Source of the DNA: DSYU01 sp963827605
GTDB lineage: Bacteria; Chloroflexota; Anaerolineae; Anaerolineales; Anaerolineaceae
Length of the DNA: 64,000 nucleotides
Reading direction: 5' to 3'
NCBI GenBank assembly: GCA_963827605.1
Contig: CAWHBK010000001.1
Span: forward strand, 124,001-188,000
Part shown: positions 1 to 9,040 of the stretch, piece after piece
Layout: the number at the start of each line of letters is the position of its first letter
Position numbering within the stretch: position 1 is the stretch's first letter
The notes under the pieces: model-generated
The model's database searches: none
What the model saw: the letters and a program-made list of their open reading frames with translations, nothing else
What the model was told of the DNA's origin: nothing
Translations under genes and position numbers: made by a program

Positions 1-387
1 CTGACCTGAAGAACGGGGATATTGAGGCCGTGTTGCACAACCTGCTGGCGGATCACCCTGGCATTACCGCCCTCATCATTCCTCAGGAAATTGGCGTTCC
101 CGGACTGCTCAAAGCGGTCCAGGCTAGCGGCCTGCGCATGCCGGAGGATCTTATCCATCATCGGGTTGTTCCACGACGCGATGAGCGAGCTGATCACGCC
201 GCCCCTGTCCACCATCTCCTTCCCGGGCCATGAGATGGGCTACCAGGCCGCCCGCATCCTGATGGGTCATATGACCGGCGAGCTGACCGGCCCACAGCAG
301 GTACTGCTGCGCCCCGAGCTGAATATCCGCCGTAGCACCGGGCCGGTAAAGATGGCTGATCCGACCAGGTTAAAGAAGAACGAATGA
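1..387 (+). pseudogene. LacI-family regulator, C-terminal part, frameshifted
   Basis: This is the end of a LacI/GalR-type sugar-responsive repressor; its DNA-binding domain lies before the window. The frame entered at base 3 encodes the last third of a periplasmic-binding-like sensor domain (HPGITALI, then RMPEDL). At about base 153 one extra A breaks the frame, and the homology resumes in the next frame with SIIGLFHD, the hallmark 'P-D-L-S-I-I-G-F-D-D' strand of this family, then PPLSTI and the C-terminal GYQAARIL helix, ending at TGA 385-387. The two frames join cleanly when one base is removed, so this is either a recent null mutation or a sequencing indel. It ends before a gene-poor stretch (388-644) and points towards the minus-strand operon, so it is not part of that operon. 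Confidence 0.75.
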
Positions 388-644
388 CCGGGTTTCAATA
401 TTGCCCGGGAGTCGGCATCGATGCCCCCTACCTGCCGTACAAGATTTGAAGAGGCAGTTTGGTCTTCGGGTAATTTGCCCCTGCCCCAAAAACTTGCTGG
501 CCGTCCCCGACATCCAGATTGTTGAAATCGCTAGCTTTGGCCCAACAACTCCGTTCGTGCTATTCTGAGATAGAACAAAATTAAACCCGTTATATGGAAG
601 AGGATCGGTTCCGAAATCGGATTTTGGGATGGGAAAAAGCCGTA

Positions 645-2003
645 TCAGAGGTCAGGGCTCAAATTCGTTAAGCCAAGATTATAAAAACGATTAGGGTTGT
701 TATACAGCCAATCCCCTGCAATCCGCATGGCTGCCTCTTCATCAATCCAGCCAATTTCAACAAGGTCAGTCAATGCACTGGCAATCACTTCGCGCGCCAA
801 AGTGAGCTGCGCGACGGACATTTCGGGGGTTAGGAAGTAATCTCCGCCAAAACCGTGGATCTTGACATATGGAACCGTCAGTACGCATCGTTTCAATAGA
901 TCGATGCAGTAGAGCGGATCAATCATGATAGCCCAACACAAGTTGATAGCGACATTGGGGTAATTTTTCCCGATAAAGAGGATATCCTCCATATACGGCC
1001 AGTTGGCATGTAATAGGTCAAACCGGACTTTGGGATAAAGTTCCAGCACGGAAATGAAATTTCTGGCATTGGCCTTATCTACCCGCTGGCGGATGCCTGC
1101 CATGTGTCCCGTGTGGATCTGCACAGGTAAATTAAATTCCTGGGCACAGCGAATAATATGGTGAAACAGGTAATCATCCAGCGGTTTGGCGTCCGGGTAG
1201 CTTAACTGATTGCGAGGATCGAGGATCACTTTGTTGAAAAGCCGTTCAGCATCGTATCGTGGGGGAAGGTCGAAATTAATCTCGCGGTGATAAGCCGACC
1301 AATCCTTAATAGCGATAACACCCTGCCGGACAGACTGTTGAATAATAATGTATACCGCCTGCTCATAATCTGCCAGAGACGAAATGGAGGTTTTCGATAA
1401 GCCTCCGGCAAAGTTAATAAAATCAATCCGGCGGATTTCGTGGAAGTAATTTGCATTAAAAACCGCGTGCCAGGTTTCTGGCATAACGAAACGTCCTTCT
1501 AGAAAATCCCTTAAAACCGGATTGCGGTAGAAGCGGAGCGTATCTTCCCAGGGAGGTGATAAGAGCACATCCGTAATAACGGCTTTAATGCCCGCGCCGG
1601 AAATGATTTTCAGATAATCATCGGGTCCCATTTTCTTCAACTGTTCGGCAACATTCCCTAAATTTTCCCGGGTTAGTTGTTCAATGCCATACATCTGTTT
1701 GAGCATGATTTTCGTGACCCGAGCATACGCGGTATGTTCGACTTTCGTCCACAGACGGCTAAATATCTCCCATTTTTCATCCAGGGTTGACTGGTCGCTT
1801 TGCAATACAGAGATTTCTAGATCGTTTGTGGTCGTCCACAAGTCAGAAAGCAAATAGGAGGATATCAACCTGAGAATAGGATCGAGTGGAGCGTTGGCCA
1901 GGTCCCTGGCGGGTCCCCGCAGGTGTTCATGGCAATCAACAACCGGGATCTGTTGAATAATATTCATCAACCGATCGAAAACAGGGGATGGATTGTGCAA
2001 CAT
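645..2003 (-). CDS. amidohydrolase-family protein
   Basis: A 452-residue metal-dependent hydrolase of the amidohydrolase superfamily (TIM barrel). Visible metal-site candidates are H25-E-H27 (VDCHEHL), K233 (IAIKDW, where a carboxylated lysine often sits), H297 (QIHTGH), H333 (LLHANW) and D388 (GFGGDYF). The frame stays open upstream to 2138, but that extension overlaps the frame of the dehydrogenase relic. I start at ATG 2003, which has AAGGAA seven bases upstream. It is the last gene of the minus-strand operon that begins with LacI at 7105 and includes importer A, so it probably acts on an imported sugar or its lactone or uronate form. Uronate isomerases and lactonases share this fold; the exact reaction cannot be read from the sequence. 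Confidence 0.8.
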   Translation of the reverse strand: MLHNPSPVFDRLMNIIQQIPVVDCHEHLRGPARDLANAPLDPILRLISSYLLSDLWTTTNDLEISVLQSDQSTLDEKWEIFSRLWTKVEHTAYARVTKIMLKQMYGIEQLTRENLGNVAEQLKKMGPDDYLKIISGAGIKAVITDVLLSPPWEDTLRFYRNPVLRDFLEGRFVMPETWHAVFNANYFHEIRRIDFINFAGGLSKTSISSLADYEQAVYIIIQQSVRQGVIAIKDWSAYHREINFDLPPRYDAERLFNKVILDPRNQLSYPDAKPLDDYLFHHIIRCAQEFNLPVQIHTGHMAGIRQRVDKANARNFISVLELYPKVRFDLLHANWPYMEDILFIGKNYPNVAINLCWAIMIDPLYCIDLLKRCVLTVPYVKIHGFGGDYFLTPEMSVAQLTLAREVIASALTDLVEIGWIDEEAAMRIAGDWLYNNPNRFYNLGLTNLSPDL

Positions 2004-2061
2004 AGAATAGTTCCTTATCTTGGCCAGATGGTGCCATACTCTGGAGAGGTCCACCGCTTTT

Positions 2062-2492
2062 TCCTGTGGCGCCCATCCCAAAAATGACCACCCGGTCGCC
2101 CAGCTTGATCTCGGCGTTGTGCACGGCTGCCAGGGCAAAACGGGCCGGGTCGGAGAAGATCATCGTTCGCCATCCACCTGAGTGTGCACCGGGCTTGAAT
2201 TTTTCACGTTCTGGTCAACTGCTTTAACCACACCGGACGCTTAGGAACCCAATCCATGCGGGTAACATGGCGCTATGTGCTCGTCCGGCTCAGGGGGGCG
2301 GAAAAGGCGCAAGCCTAGGTCCCACACCTGCTCAGCACACGGCAGGGTGCCCCGGTACATATTCAGCTCGGTGCCGTGTTTGATTCCGCTGACCCGCGCC
2401 TCCACCAGCACTTCTCCTGCACAGGGTTCTCTGTCCTGGTATTGAACAAAATCGATTTCTTTGGGTATCCGGACGATCAGTTCTAAGGGCAT
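2062..2492 (-). pseudogene. zinc-type alcohol dehydrogenase (MDR) remnant
   Basis: A decayed medium-chain dehydrogenase. From ATG 2492 the N-terminal GroES-like domain is readable for about 80 residues (GEVLVEARVSGIKHGTE) up to PHGLGS. A frameshift and stop follow at about 2241, then a second frame reads ASGVVKAV and VHTQVDGER, and a third frame (from 2163) reads the start of the Rossmann domain (FALAAVHNAEIKLGDRVV, IFGMGATGK). Homology stops at about 2062, so the catalytic-domain loop and the rest of the NAD domain are missing. At least two frameshifts plus large deletions make this a true relic rather than a read error. It lies between permease A and the amidohydrolase, so an oxidation step of this operon has probably been lost or moved to the intact dehydrogenase at 15.8 kb. 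Confidence 0.8.
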
Positions 2493-2542
2493 GGGTTCTC
2501 TCTAATGTTTAGGCAATAATAGTAAGGATTGGGCAGACCAGT

Positions 2543-3448
2543 TTAGCGAGTAAAACCCGACATCATCCCGCTGACGATGCCTCGTTGCGCAAAAGCGAAC
2601 AGGATCACTGCCGGAATGGCCACAATCACACTGAAGGCCATCACCGGGCCCCATTCGATGCGCTGCGACCCCATGAAATTTACAATTTGAACAGGCAGGA
2701 GCTGAAGTTTTTGGTTCTGAATAATGGTCAGGGCCATCATGAATTCGTTCCAGCTTCCAACAAACTGGAATATCCCTACCGCAACCACGCCAGGTACCGC
2801 CAAAGGCAAGACCACCCGCCATAATGCCTCCAGACGGTTGCAGCCATCCACCATGGCTCCTTCTTCGATCTCGATTGGGATCGAGTCAAAATAGCCCTTT
2901 AGCCACCAGGTTGAAAGGGGAATGCCTCCAACGGCATAAATAAGGATCAAGCCAATCCAATTGTTCACCAGGTGCAGATGGGCCAGCATGACAAACATAC
3001 CGATCAAAACCAGCGTACCTGGGATCATGTAGAAGATCAGCAGGTACATGGCAAAGATGACTTTTCCTCTAAATTTAAAGCGCGACATGGCGTAGCCCGC
3101 CGTGGCAGTGATGGCCAGGTTCAAAAAGGTGGAAAGGGTCGACACGATCAGACTGTTTATCATCGAGCGCCCGATGGCCGCGTTCGGGTTGTTGAGCACG
3201 TTCAAATAATTCGCCAGGGTGGGTTTGATCGGCCAGAACTGGATTTGAGAGCTGCGCATGAACTGGGTGGTTTCAAAGGATGTTTTCACCATCCAGACGA
3301 TCGGAATCAGGCAGATGAGCGCCACCAGTCCGGCCAGGAAATACAGCAAAACCAGCCGTCCCGCCTTTTTCACGGTGCGGATTCTCAGCCAGGGAACCTG
3401 GCGCTGGGTGTCTTTTTGGTTAAGCTTGGATTTGGTCAAGGCAGTCAT
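2543..3448 (-). CDS. sugar ABC importer A, permease (MalG type)
   Basis: Inner-membrane permease of a carbohydrate ABC importer (binding-protein-dependent transport family, CUT1 group), 301 residues with about six membrane segments. The first lies near residues 30-55 after a basic cytoplasmic tail. The cytoplasmic EAA loop that contacts the ATPase is clear (EEGAMVDGCNRLEALWR, followed by LPLAVPG). I use the ATG at 3448 because GAGG lies six bases upstream; an in-frame ATG at 3460 lacks a ribosome site. It follows the first permease with an eight-base gap and works with that protein and the lipoprotein at 4494-5891. No ATPase gene lies nearby, so a shared MsiK-like ATPase encoded elsewhere is likely. 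Confidence 0.92.
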   Translation of the reverse strand: MTALTKSKLNQKDTQRQVPWLRIRTVKKAGRLVLLYFLAGLVALICLIPIVWMVKTSFETTQFMRSSQIQFWPIKPTLANYLNVLNNPNAAIGRSMINSLIVSTLSTFLNLAITATAGYAMSRFKFRGKVIFAMYLLIFYMIPGTLVLIGMFVMLAHLHLVNNWIGLILIYAVGGIPLSTWWLKGYFDSIPIEIEEGAMVDGCNRLEALWRVVLPLAVPGVVAVGIFQFVGSWNEFMMALTIIQNQKLQLLPVQIVNFMGSQRIEWGPVMAFSVIVAIPAVILFAFAQRGIVSGMMSGFTR

Positions 3449-3456
3449 CGGGGACC

Positions 3457-4408
3457 TCATTCATTCACCGAACGCAATTCTCTGCGCGCATTCCAGAACA
3501 GCAGACCGAGGATTACTAGCATCGACATAACCGAGATCGCCGCGCCTCTCCCCAGATGGTTCCAGCGGAAGGCCTCGATCCAGGCCAGCAGCGGCAAGGT
3601 CAGGGCTTTATAAGGCCACCACTCCCCAGCTCGAACCAACCACCATGATGATGTCAAAGGAGTTCCAGGTCCAGATGATGTTCAGGATCAGGGTAATCAT
3701 GATTGTCGTGCGCATCTGGGTCAGGGTGACATGCCAGAAGCGGGCCAGCACGTTCGCCCCGTCGACTTTAGCGGCCTCGTAAAGCTCGGTTGAAATGCCC
3801 TGCATACCCGACAGAAGCATCAGCGCCATGAAGGGAAAGCCGCGCCAGATCGACACAACAATCAGCGGCCAGATGGTGGAATTCGGATGGCCAACCCAAA
3901 TGGTGTTGGCGTTGTGGATCAGCCCGAGCATCTTCAGGTAATAGTTAACGATGCCGTAAAATGGGTCGTACATCCACTGCCAGGTCAGGGCCAGGATAAC
4001 GGTGGGCATGGCGATGGGTATCAGCACCGCCGTGCGAAAGATAAAGCGTCCAGGAAATTTTTCGTTGAGGATCAGCGCGGTTGCCATCGCCAGGACGAAC
4101 ATCCCGGCCACGCCAATCACCGTCCAGTAAAAGGTCTGCACTACCGCCAGCTTGAACCACTGCGCAATCCCCACCTCTCCTATTAGAATTTGACGGTAAT
4201 TGGAAAGCCATATGAATTTGGCTATATCCTTGATCCAGCCAATGCTGGTAAACGAGTACCAGATGCCGCTGATAAAGGGATACAAGGAAAATAAAATGAG
4301 AAAAATGACCGATGGGAAAATCAAAAAATAGGGCAGCGAATGCTTGGCAAACCGTCTGGAGAAAAGAGAAAAATTGTTCGAACCAGGTACTGGGATAGTA
4401 ATTTTCAT
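3457..4408 (-). CDS. sugar ABC importer A, permease (MalF type), one frameshift
   Basis: First permease of importer A. The frame from ATG 4408 carries a short tail, a first membrane segment (PYFLIFPSVIFLILF), further segments, and the EAA loop (ELYEAAKVDGANVLARFW). It ends early at 3608. A second frame (from 3657 down to 3457) supplies the expected C-terminus: ALTLPLLAWIEAF, then LGRGAAISVM, the final membrane helix and a basic end. The two parts join near 3640-3645 after FDIIMVV with a one-base change, giving a protein of about 310 residues as usual for the family. Without that correction the product lacks its last helix. No other damage is visible, so a sequencing indel is at least as likely as a real mutation. 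Confidence 0.85.
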
Positions 4409-4436
4409 GGAATTCCTCTAAAACGAGGGAAGGCTG

Positions 4437-4467
4437 CCTGCTGCCATTCCCCTGGAATGGCAGCAGG
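4437..4467 (-). terminator. hairpin between binding-protein and permease genes (importer A)
   Basis: A perfect 14-bp inverted repeat (arms 4437-4450 and 4454-4467, three-base loop) lies just after the binding-protein stop and before the first permease. No strong T-run follows on the minus strand. It most likely protects the upstream message or partly attenuates transcription, giving more binding protein than permease. Equivalent hairpins occur at the same place in the other three importers. Confidence 0.6.
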
Positions 4468-4493
4468 TATTGGAAGAGCCAGTTGCCAGGTTT

Positions 4494-5891
4494 TTACTTA
4501 TTGAGCAGCAGATCTGCTTGTTCCTGGATCAGCTTATTGGCGTCAGCAAAGCTTTTCTTCCCGGCAGCCACATCCATCAAGGTGGGAGCCACAATCGTGT
4601 CTCTGAACTCCGCCATATTGGGGTTGAAGGGGACGGTGTAGGGAATCCCGATCTTCAGGTAGTTTCGGATGATACCCCAGGTGGGATCGCTCTTGAACGG
4701 TTCATAATCCAGGCCCTGATTATCAGCCGGGGTCATTCCGTTTCCGTAAGCATAGATGGCAGCGTTTTCAGGTTTCATCACCCAGAACATAAATTCGGCG
4801 GCTGCTTTGGGCTGGTCGCAGTTCTTGGTCATCACCATGCCTTCGCCGCCGGCATTGTAGAATATCTTATCGCCGGTGTCCATGGGGATCGGCATCACGG
4901 CGAATTTGAAATCGGGGAAATTCATGTGCAGGGTCGGGATGGCGAAGGTCTCGCGTAAAATGATGGCGGCTTTACCTTCAGCAAACATCTGCTCGATCGT
5001 GTCGCCGCCCAGGCCAATGGCGGCCTCGGGGGTGATGCCGGCCTGGATGGGGGTCAGATAGCGCTCGTAGGCCTTGGCGCCTTTTTCGTTTAGGAACCAG
5101 CCCCATTTGCCGTTTTCCTGGCGGATGACCGGGGTGCCCATGGGCATCTGGGCGAAGTTCAGCCCATTTTCCAAGACTTTTTCACTGTCCAACCGCTCAA
5201 CATATCCCCAATGGGCCACGTTGTTCTTATCAAACCCGGCTTCGCCGAGGTGTTTTCCGTTAACGTCCACGGTGAGAAGCTTGGCATTTTCGAACAGCTT
5301 GTCCCAGTTCCATGGTTTATCCGCGGTGGCCGGCTCGATTCCGGCAGCTTTTAAGTATTCGGGGTTGTACATCATGGTCAGGAGCAGATCACCCATGACA
5401 GTGCCATTCATCACGATCGCCCCGTCTTCGAATGACCTGGCCTTCCACGAGGCTTCGGGCATTAATGCCTTGATCTCAGGCGTGATGTAGGGCCGCAGAT
5501 CGTTGATGTAACCCTTGCGGTACCAGTCCGCTGCGCCAGCATCGTACCATTCCATCAAGCAGGCGATTCCCCCACCAGCGGCGGCGCCATTCTGGATATA
5601 TTGTTCGCCGCTGTCCCAGTCACCCTGGATATATTCGACTTCGATCTTACCCTTGTATTCCTGGTTGAACTTATCTACCACAGCTTTGCGGGCATCGATG
5701 CTTTGGGCAAACCAGCCATTGCTCCAATACTGCACCTTTACCGGAGCGGCAGATGGCGCAGCCGCATCGGTGGGACGTTCAGGGACAGCGGTGGGAGGGA
5801 CCACAGGGGTAGGTTGGCCCGCGCATCCCGTCAGAATCAACAATGCCATCAACAGGTTGGCGATGATGAATAGACGACTTTTTTGTTTCAT
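4494..5891 (-). CDS. sugar ABC importer A, substrate-binding lipoprotein
   Basis: A 465-residue extracytoplasmic solute-binding protein (family 1, carbohydrate). A basic start and hydrophobic stretch lead to a lipobox (LILTGC, Cys near residue 21), then a Pro/Ala/Thr-rich linker and the two-lobed binding domain (starting VKVQYWSNGW). Start ATG 5891 is chosen because AAGGAG lies nine bases upstream; the open frame to 6032 is not supported. It is anchored outside the membrane and passes its ligand to the permeases encoded downstream. The ligand is unknown; the linked GH127, GH29 and isomerase genes suggest an L-arabinose-, fucose- or related sugar-containing oligosaccharide. It sits directly downstream of the LacI repressor gene in one operon. 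Confidence 0.92.
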   Translation of the reverse strand: MKQKSRLFIIANLLMALLILTGCAGQPTPVVPPTAVPERPTDAAAPSAAPVKVQYWSNGWFAQSIDARKAVVDKFNQEYKGKIEVEYIQGDWDSGEQYIQNGAAAGGGIACLMEWYDAGAADWYRKGYINDLRPYITPEIKALMPEASWKARSFEDGAIVMNGTVMGDLLLTMMYNPEYLKAAGIEPATADKPWNWDKLFENAKLLTVDVNGKHLGEAGFDKNNVAHWGYVERLDSEKVLENGLNFAQMPMGTPVIRQENGKWGWFLNEKGAKAYERYLTPIQAGITPEAAIGLGGDTIEQMFAEGKAAIILRETFAIPTLHMNFPDFKFAVMPIPMDTGDKIFYNAGGEGMVMTKNCDQPKAAAEFMFWVMKPENAAIYAYGNGMTPADNQGLDYEPFKSDPTWGIIRNYLKIGIPYTVPFNPNMAEFRDTIVAPTLMDVAAGKKSFADANKLIQEQADLLLNK

Positions 5892-6052
5892 CTCGGTTTT
5901 CTCCTTTTTCCTTTGGTAAGAAATGAATTTTCGCGGGTTCCGCAGACACCCACCGCATATCTGATGAAATTGGAATTCCTGTTCCTTGATAATAGCCTCT
6001 TCCATCAGCGCATTATCCAACAGGTCGATCACCCTACCGGGTCTCGTTTTGC

Positions 6053-7105
6053 TTACGCCTCCTTTCCTGTGAGAGCAGAGTCCGCTTTGGGCGCTGCAGC
6101 CGTAGACTGCCGGACGATCAGTGTGCCCTCGACCAACACCCGGGTTGGTTCCTGCCGGCCTTTCATACGACCGATGAGAGTCTCTGCGGCCACCTTGCCG
6201 ATATGGCGTGGGGAAAGGCGCACCGTGGTAAGCGGCGGTGAGGCTAAGGCTGCCTCATCAATGTCGTCGAATCCAATAATTGAAAGATCTTGCGGAACAG
6301 AACAACCCATCTGCTTGGCGGCTTCGAGCGCACCCAGGGCGCTCAAATCATTGGCGCAGGCGACGGCCGTCGGCCTGGGCTTCCGGCTGAGTAGTTCCTT
6401 CATCGCCAGGAAGCCCCCCTTATGGGTGTAGTCACCTGCCACGACCAGGTCGTTGAGAACCGGAAAGCCGGCTAATTCCATTGCCTTACGGTAACCGGCC
6501 AAACGGCGTTTGCTGGTGGGTGTGTTTTCCGGTCCCTGGATGAAGGCGATGTTACGATGGCCCAAGCCAATCAGGTGCTCGACCGCCAGTTGGGCGCTTT
6601 CCAGGTTGTTGGAGGCCACCTGGTCCCAATTTTGTGGCTGCGCTTCGGCAGAGATGAAGTCCCCCAACACCAGCACCGGGATCTTATCACCTGCCAACAG
6701 GTTGACATCGGCCTGGGTAACGTGGTAGGGGTGGATGATGATCCCGCCAGTCAAGCCGCTCAGCGAACGCAAGAAGCGTTTCTCGCGCTCGTACACGCCA
6801 TCGCTGCTGCATAGGATCACCGAATAATCGCACGGATCGGCAATATCCTGTACGGCGCGGGAAAATATCGACCAATAAGGGTTGCTGATATCCGGAACGA
6901 TGACGGCCAGGAGGGGCACATCTCTGCGGTTGAGCGCCCTGGCCAGTTTGTTCGGCTCGTAATTGAGGGCGGCGATAGCTGCGTTCACACGTTTTTGCAA
7001 ATCGGGACTGACGAAATGGGTGTTGTTGATCACGTGTGAGACAGTGGCAACCGAAACCCCGGCTTGTTTCGCTACGTCCCCTATGGTGGCCCTGGTAGAT
7101 GCCAT
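6053..7105 (-). CDS. LacI-family transcriptional repressor
   Basis: A 350-residue repressor. The N-terminal helix-turn-helix (residues 8-30: TIGDVAKQAGVSVATVSHV) and the hinge helix (NKLARALN) match LacI/GalR proteins whose operators have a central CG. Residues about 62-340 form the sugar-binding sensor (PDISNPYW near the start, SIIGFDD late). It is the first gene of the operon with importer A, and its own upstream region holds a perfect AAACGTTT-based palindrome between -10 and start, so self-regulation is very likely. An identical core palindrome precedes the operon starting at 16816, so it probably controls both. Start ATG 7105 has AAGGAA about eight bases upstream. Confidence 0.93.
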   Translation of the reverse strand: MASTRATIGDVAKQAGVSVATVSHVINNTHFVSPDLQKRVNAAIAALNYEPNKLARALNRRDVPLLAVIVPDISNPYWSIFSRAVQDIADPCDYSVILCSSDGVYEREKRFLRSLSGLTGGIIIHPYHVTQADVNLLAGDKIPVLVLGDFISAEAQPQNWDQVASNNLESAQLAVEHLIGLGHRNIAFIQGPENTPTSKRRLAGYRKAMELAGFPVLNDLVVAGDYTHKGGFLAMKELLSRKPRPTAVACANDLSALGALEAAKQMGCSVPQDLSIIGFDDIDEAALASPPLTTVRLSPRHIGKVAAETLIGRMKGRQEPTRVLVEGTLIVRQSTAAAPKADSALTGKEA

Positions 7106-7124
7106 GCTTGGAAATTCCTTTGGT

Positions 7125-7152
7125 ATTTAAACGTTTATATAAACGTTTAAAT
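7125..7152. promoter_or_regulatory. LacI-type operator, 28-bp perfect palindrome
   Basis: A perfect 28-bp palindrome containing two TAAACGTTTA units (7128-7137 and 7140-7149, centres 12 bp apart) joined by overlapping AT steps. The central CG in AAACGTTT is the known preference of LacI proteins with an ALN/LAR-type hinge. It lies directly downstream of the -10 element, where a bound repressor would block initiation. The same 26-bp core occurs at 16868-16893. Confidence 0.85.
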
Positions 7153-7155
7153 AAA

Positions 7156-7184
7156 ATACTAGCACGCACAAGATTTAAAGTCAA
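7156..7184 (-). promoter_or_regulatory. sigma70-type promoter for the LacI/importer A operon
   Basis: Read on the minus strand: TTGACT (7184-7179), a 17-bp spacer, then TAGTAT (7161-7156). The operator begins four to five bases after the -10. The -35 lies only a few bases past the stop codon of the GH127 gene at 7188, so the proximal operon has its own start even if there is read-through from upstream. Confidence 0.7.
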
Positions 7185-7187
7185 CCT

Positions 7188-8996
7188 TTATTCTCTTTTC
7201 CTCAGCGGGAAATAGACTGCATAGCGTTCATCACGCACCTCGTATAGCGGGATGAAGCGGATATTTTCAGCCTGCCCGACGCTGCGGTAACCCATGCGCC
7301 AGCGGGTGAACTCCCGCTCATTATCCGGGATCAGCAGCCCCAGAGGACCTTCTTCGCCATAATAGAGAGTCTTCTCACTGAGAACCTCGGCGCTGTTTCG
7401 CCCGGCCCCCTCACCCAGCAGCCCTGCCAGCACGACCGGCCCCTGCATGAAGGCCGCCGTATCCGGTTGGTCCGGCAGCGGGCAAAGGGAGAGGCTGTGG
7501 GGCAGGTTGATCTGCACTGCATCGCTGCTCCAGACGCGCCGGAGCGATGCGTAGCTGGATGGAACGCCGGTTACAGGCTGTTCTTCGCCATTGACCGTCA
7601 CCTGCGGGCTGGCGCTGATCCACCCGGGCAGGCGCAGCTTGAGGGTGAACTCTTCTGGCTGGCGGCATTCAATCTTCAAGTCATACGTACGGAATGCGGG
7701 ACGGCGGTGTAGTTCAGGATGCAGGTCTTCGGTCAGGGTCAGGCTTACCCTGTTCCCATTCCTGTTCCAATTCACCTGGCTGGGGATATACTGTGAAAGC
7801 ACCAGGTCGTCGCCCTCCTCCAAGAAAATATGCTGCGGAAAAACCGAGTGCGCCTGGATGATGGTGCCGTGGCAGCACCAGAAATCGTCTGTCGGCGTGC
7901 CCCACTGCTTGACCGAGCCGGAACGCAGGGGCAGGAAGTAGGTCACCATGCCGGTTTCGGGATGCTGCTGCGCCAGGCTGCCATTATAGAAGTTCCTTTC
8001 CCAATAATCGGCATAGGAGGCGTCGCCGGTCCAGCGCAGCAGGTAATCCGCGAGGCGCATCATATGATAGACTGTGCAGTGTTCCTGGTTCTTATCTCCC
8101 AATCGAGTAGAAAGCTGCTGCGGGGGTGTCCAGAACTCCCCATTGGTCTGCCCGCCCGTGCAATAATAACCGCGATCGGTGACCGCGCAGCGCCAGTATG
8201 CCTCGACGACGCTCCTCCAGCGTTCTTCCCCGGTTACCTCCCAGGCCCGCGCCGCGCCGTGGATTTCGGGGATGGTCGTATTGGCGTGCATATTGGTCAG
8301 CACATCCTTTCCGGCAAGCAGCGGGTCAAATAACCTCCGGCGGTCGTAGCGCTTGATCAGCTCATAATGCTCTTTTTCCCCGGTCACGCCATACAAGTCC
8401 GCCCAGGATTCCAGCATGCCGCCCGTCTCAACGTCGAGCATCCCGTCGAACTGGTCGCGCGTAAATTGGGCGGACCAGCGGGCAAACCAGCGCGCCCACC
8501 GGACGAGGATCTCCATGGCCTGGGTGTTGCCGGTCAGGGCGTACATGTCATAAAGTCCCATCATGTTCCGGTGTACAGTACAATGGGGCGCCCAAACGGT
8601 CTTTCCGCGCCCCAGCCAATCCATATATTTCTCCGGAATGGGCGCGGCCCATTCTCCGCCATTCTCTTCCTGGCAGCGCGCCACCTCGGATACAATAAAG
8701 TCAGCCTTGCCTTTGATCTCCAGGTCCCCGGTGCTTGCGATGATATGAGCAGCCGCGGAGAGCCAGTGGCCCAGGAATTCGCCGCGGATCTGGCAGGTGG
8801 GAGATTCCCAACCCCAGTGAGCATCTTCAGGCTTGACCCTGGGCCCCCACAACCCGGCTTCCAGGTAGTGATTTTGGAGAAGGTTGTGAGTTTTCAAGGA
8901 AAGTATGTAGCTGCGGTTGACGTCAAAGCGTTTCTTGAAGAGACCCGGGATTAATTTCACCTGGCGTTCTGCAAGGTGGCGGAAAGATTCGTTCAT
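7188..8996 (-). CDS. GH127 beta-L-arabinofuranosidase-like glycoside hydrolase
   Basis: A 602-residue enzyme of family GH127 (former DUF1680), whose characterised members remove beta-L-arabinofuranose from plant arabinooligosaccharides. The (alpha/alpha)6 barrel spans roughly residues 10-420, followed by beta-sandwich domains. The zinc/catalytic set of the family is complete: E305 and C307 (NQEHCTVYHMM) and the Cys pair C374-C375 (DFWCCHGT), one of which is the nucleophile in HypBA1-type enzymes. There is no signal peptide, so it acts on imported oligosaccharides in the cytoplasm. It is the last gene of the minus-strand operon from 16816 and follows the fusion protein gene by 44 bases. Related GH127 genes lie at 9041 and 41308. 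Confidence 0.9.
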   Translation of the reverse strand: MNESFRHLAERQVKLIPGLFKKRFDVNRSYILSLKTHNLLQNHYLEAGLWGPRVKPEDAHWGWESPTCQIRGEFLGHWLSAAAHIIASTGDLEIKGKADFIVSEVARCQEENGGEWAAPIPEKYMDWLGRGKTVWAPHCTVHRNMMGLYDMYALTGNTQAMEILVRWARWFARWSAQFTRDQFDGMLDVETGGMLESWADLYGVTGEKEHYELIKRYDRRRLFDPLLAGKDVLTNMHANTTIPEIHGAARAWEVTGEERWRSVVEAYWRCAVTDRGYYCTGGQTNGEFWTPPQQLSTRLGDKNQEHCTVYHMMRLADYLLRWTGDASYADYWERNFYNGSLAQQHPETGMVTYFLPLRSGSVKQWGTPTDDFWCCHGTIIQAHSVFPQHIFLEEGDDLVLSQYIPSQVNWNRNGNRVSLTLTEDLHPELHRRPAFRTYDLKIECRQPEEFTLKLRLPGWISASPQVTVNGEEQPVTGVPSSYASLRRVWSSDAVQINLPHSLSLCPLPDQPDTAAFMQGPVVLAGLLGEGAGRNSAEVLSEKTLYYGEEGPLGLLIPDNEREFTRWRMGYRSVGQAENIRFIPLYEVRDERYAVYFPLRKRE

Positions 8997-9040
8997 ATTT
9001 TTTGAAACCTCTGTTCTAGCGGTCGTATCTGCGGATTACT

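Noticed and set aside
388..644. Possible small gene or RNA in the gap after the LacI fragment
   Set aside because: No open frame with a ribosome site, no strong hairpin and no family signature found in these 257 bases.
2004..2138. N-terminal extension of the amidohydrolase reading frame
   Set aside because: The extra 45 codons overlap the dehydrogenase relic in another frame and have no ribosome site; ATG 2003 has a good one and matches the usual protein start.
2972..3613. 213-codon plus-strand frame opposite the permease genes
   Set aside because: Rich in Gln, His and Arg with no domain pattern; it is the mirror of conserved membrane-protein codons on the minus strand.
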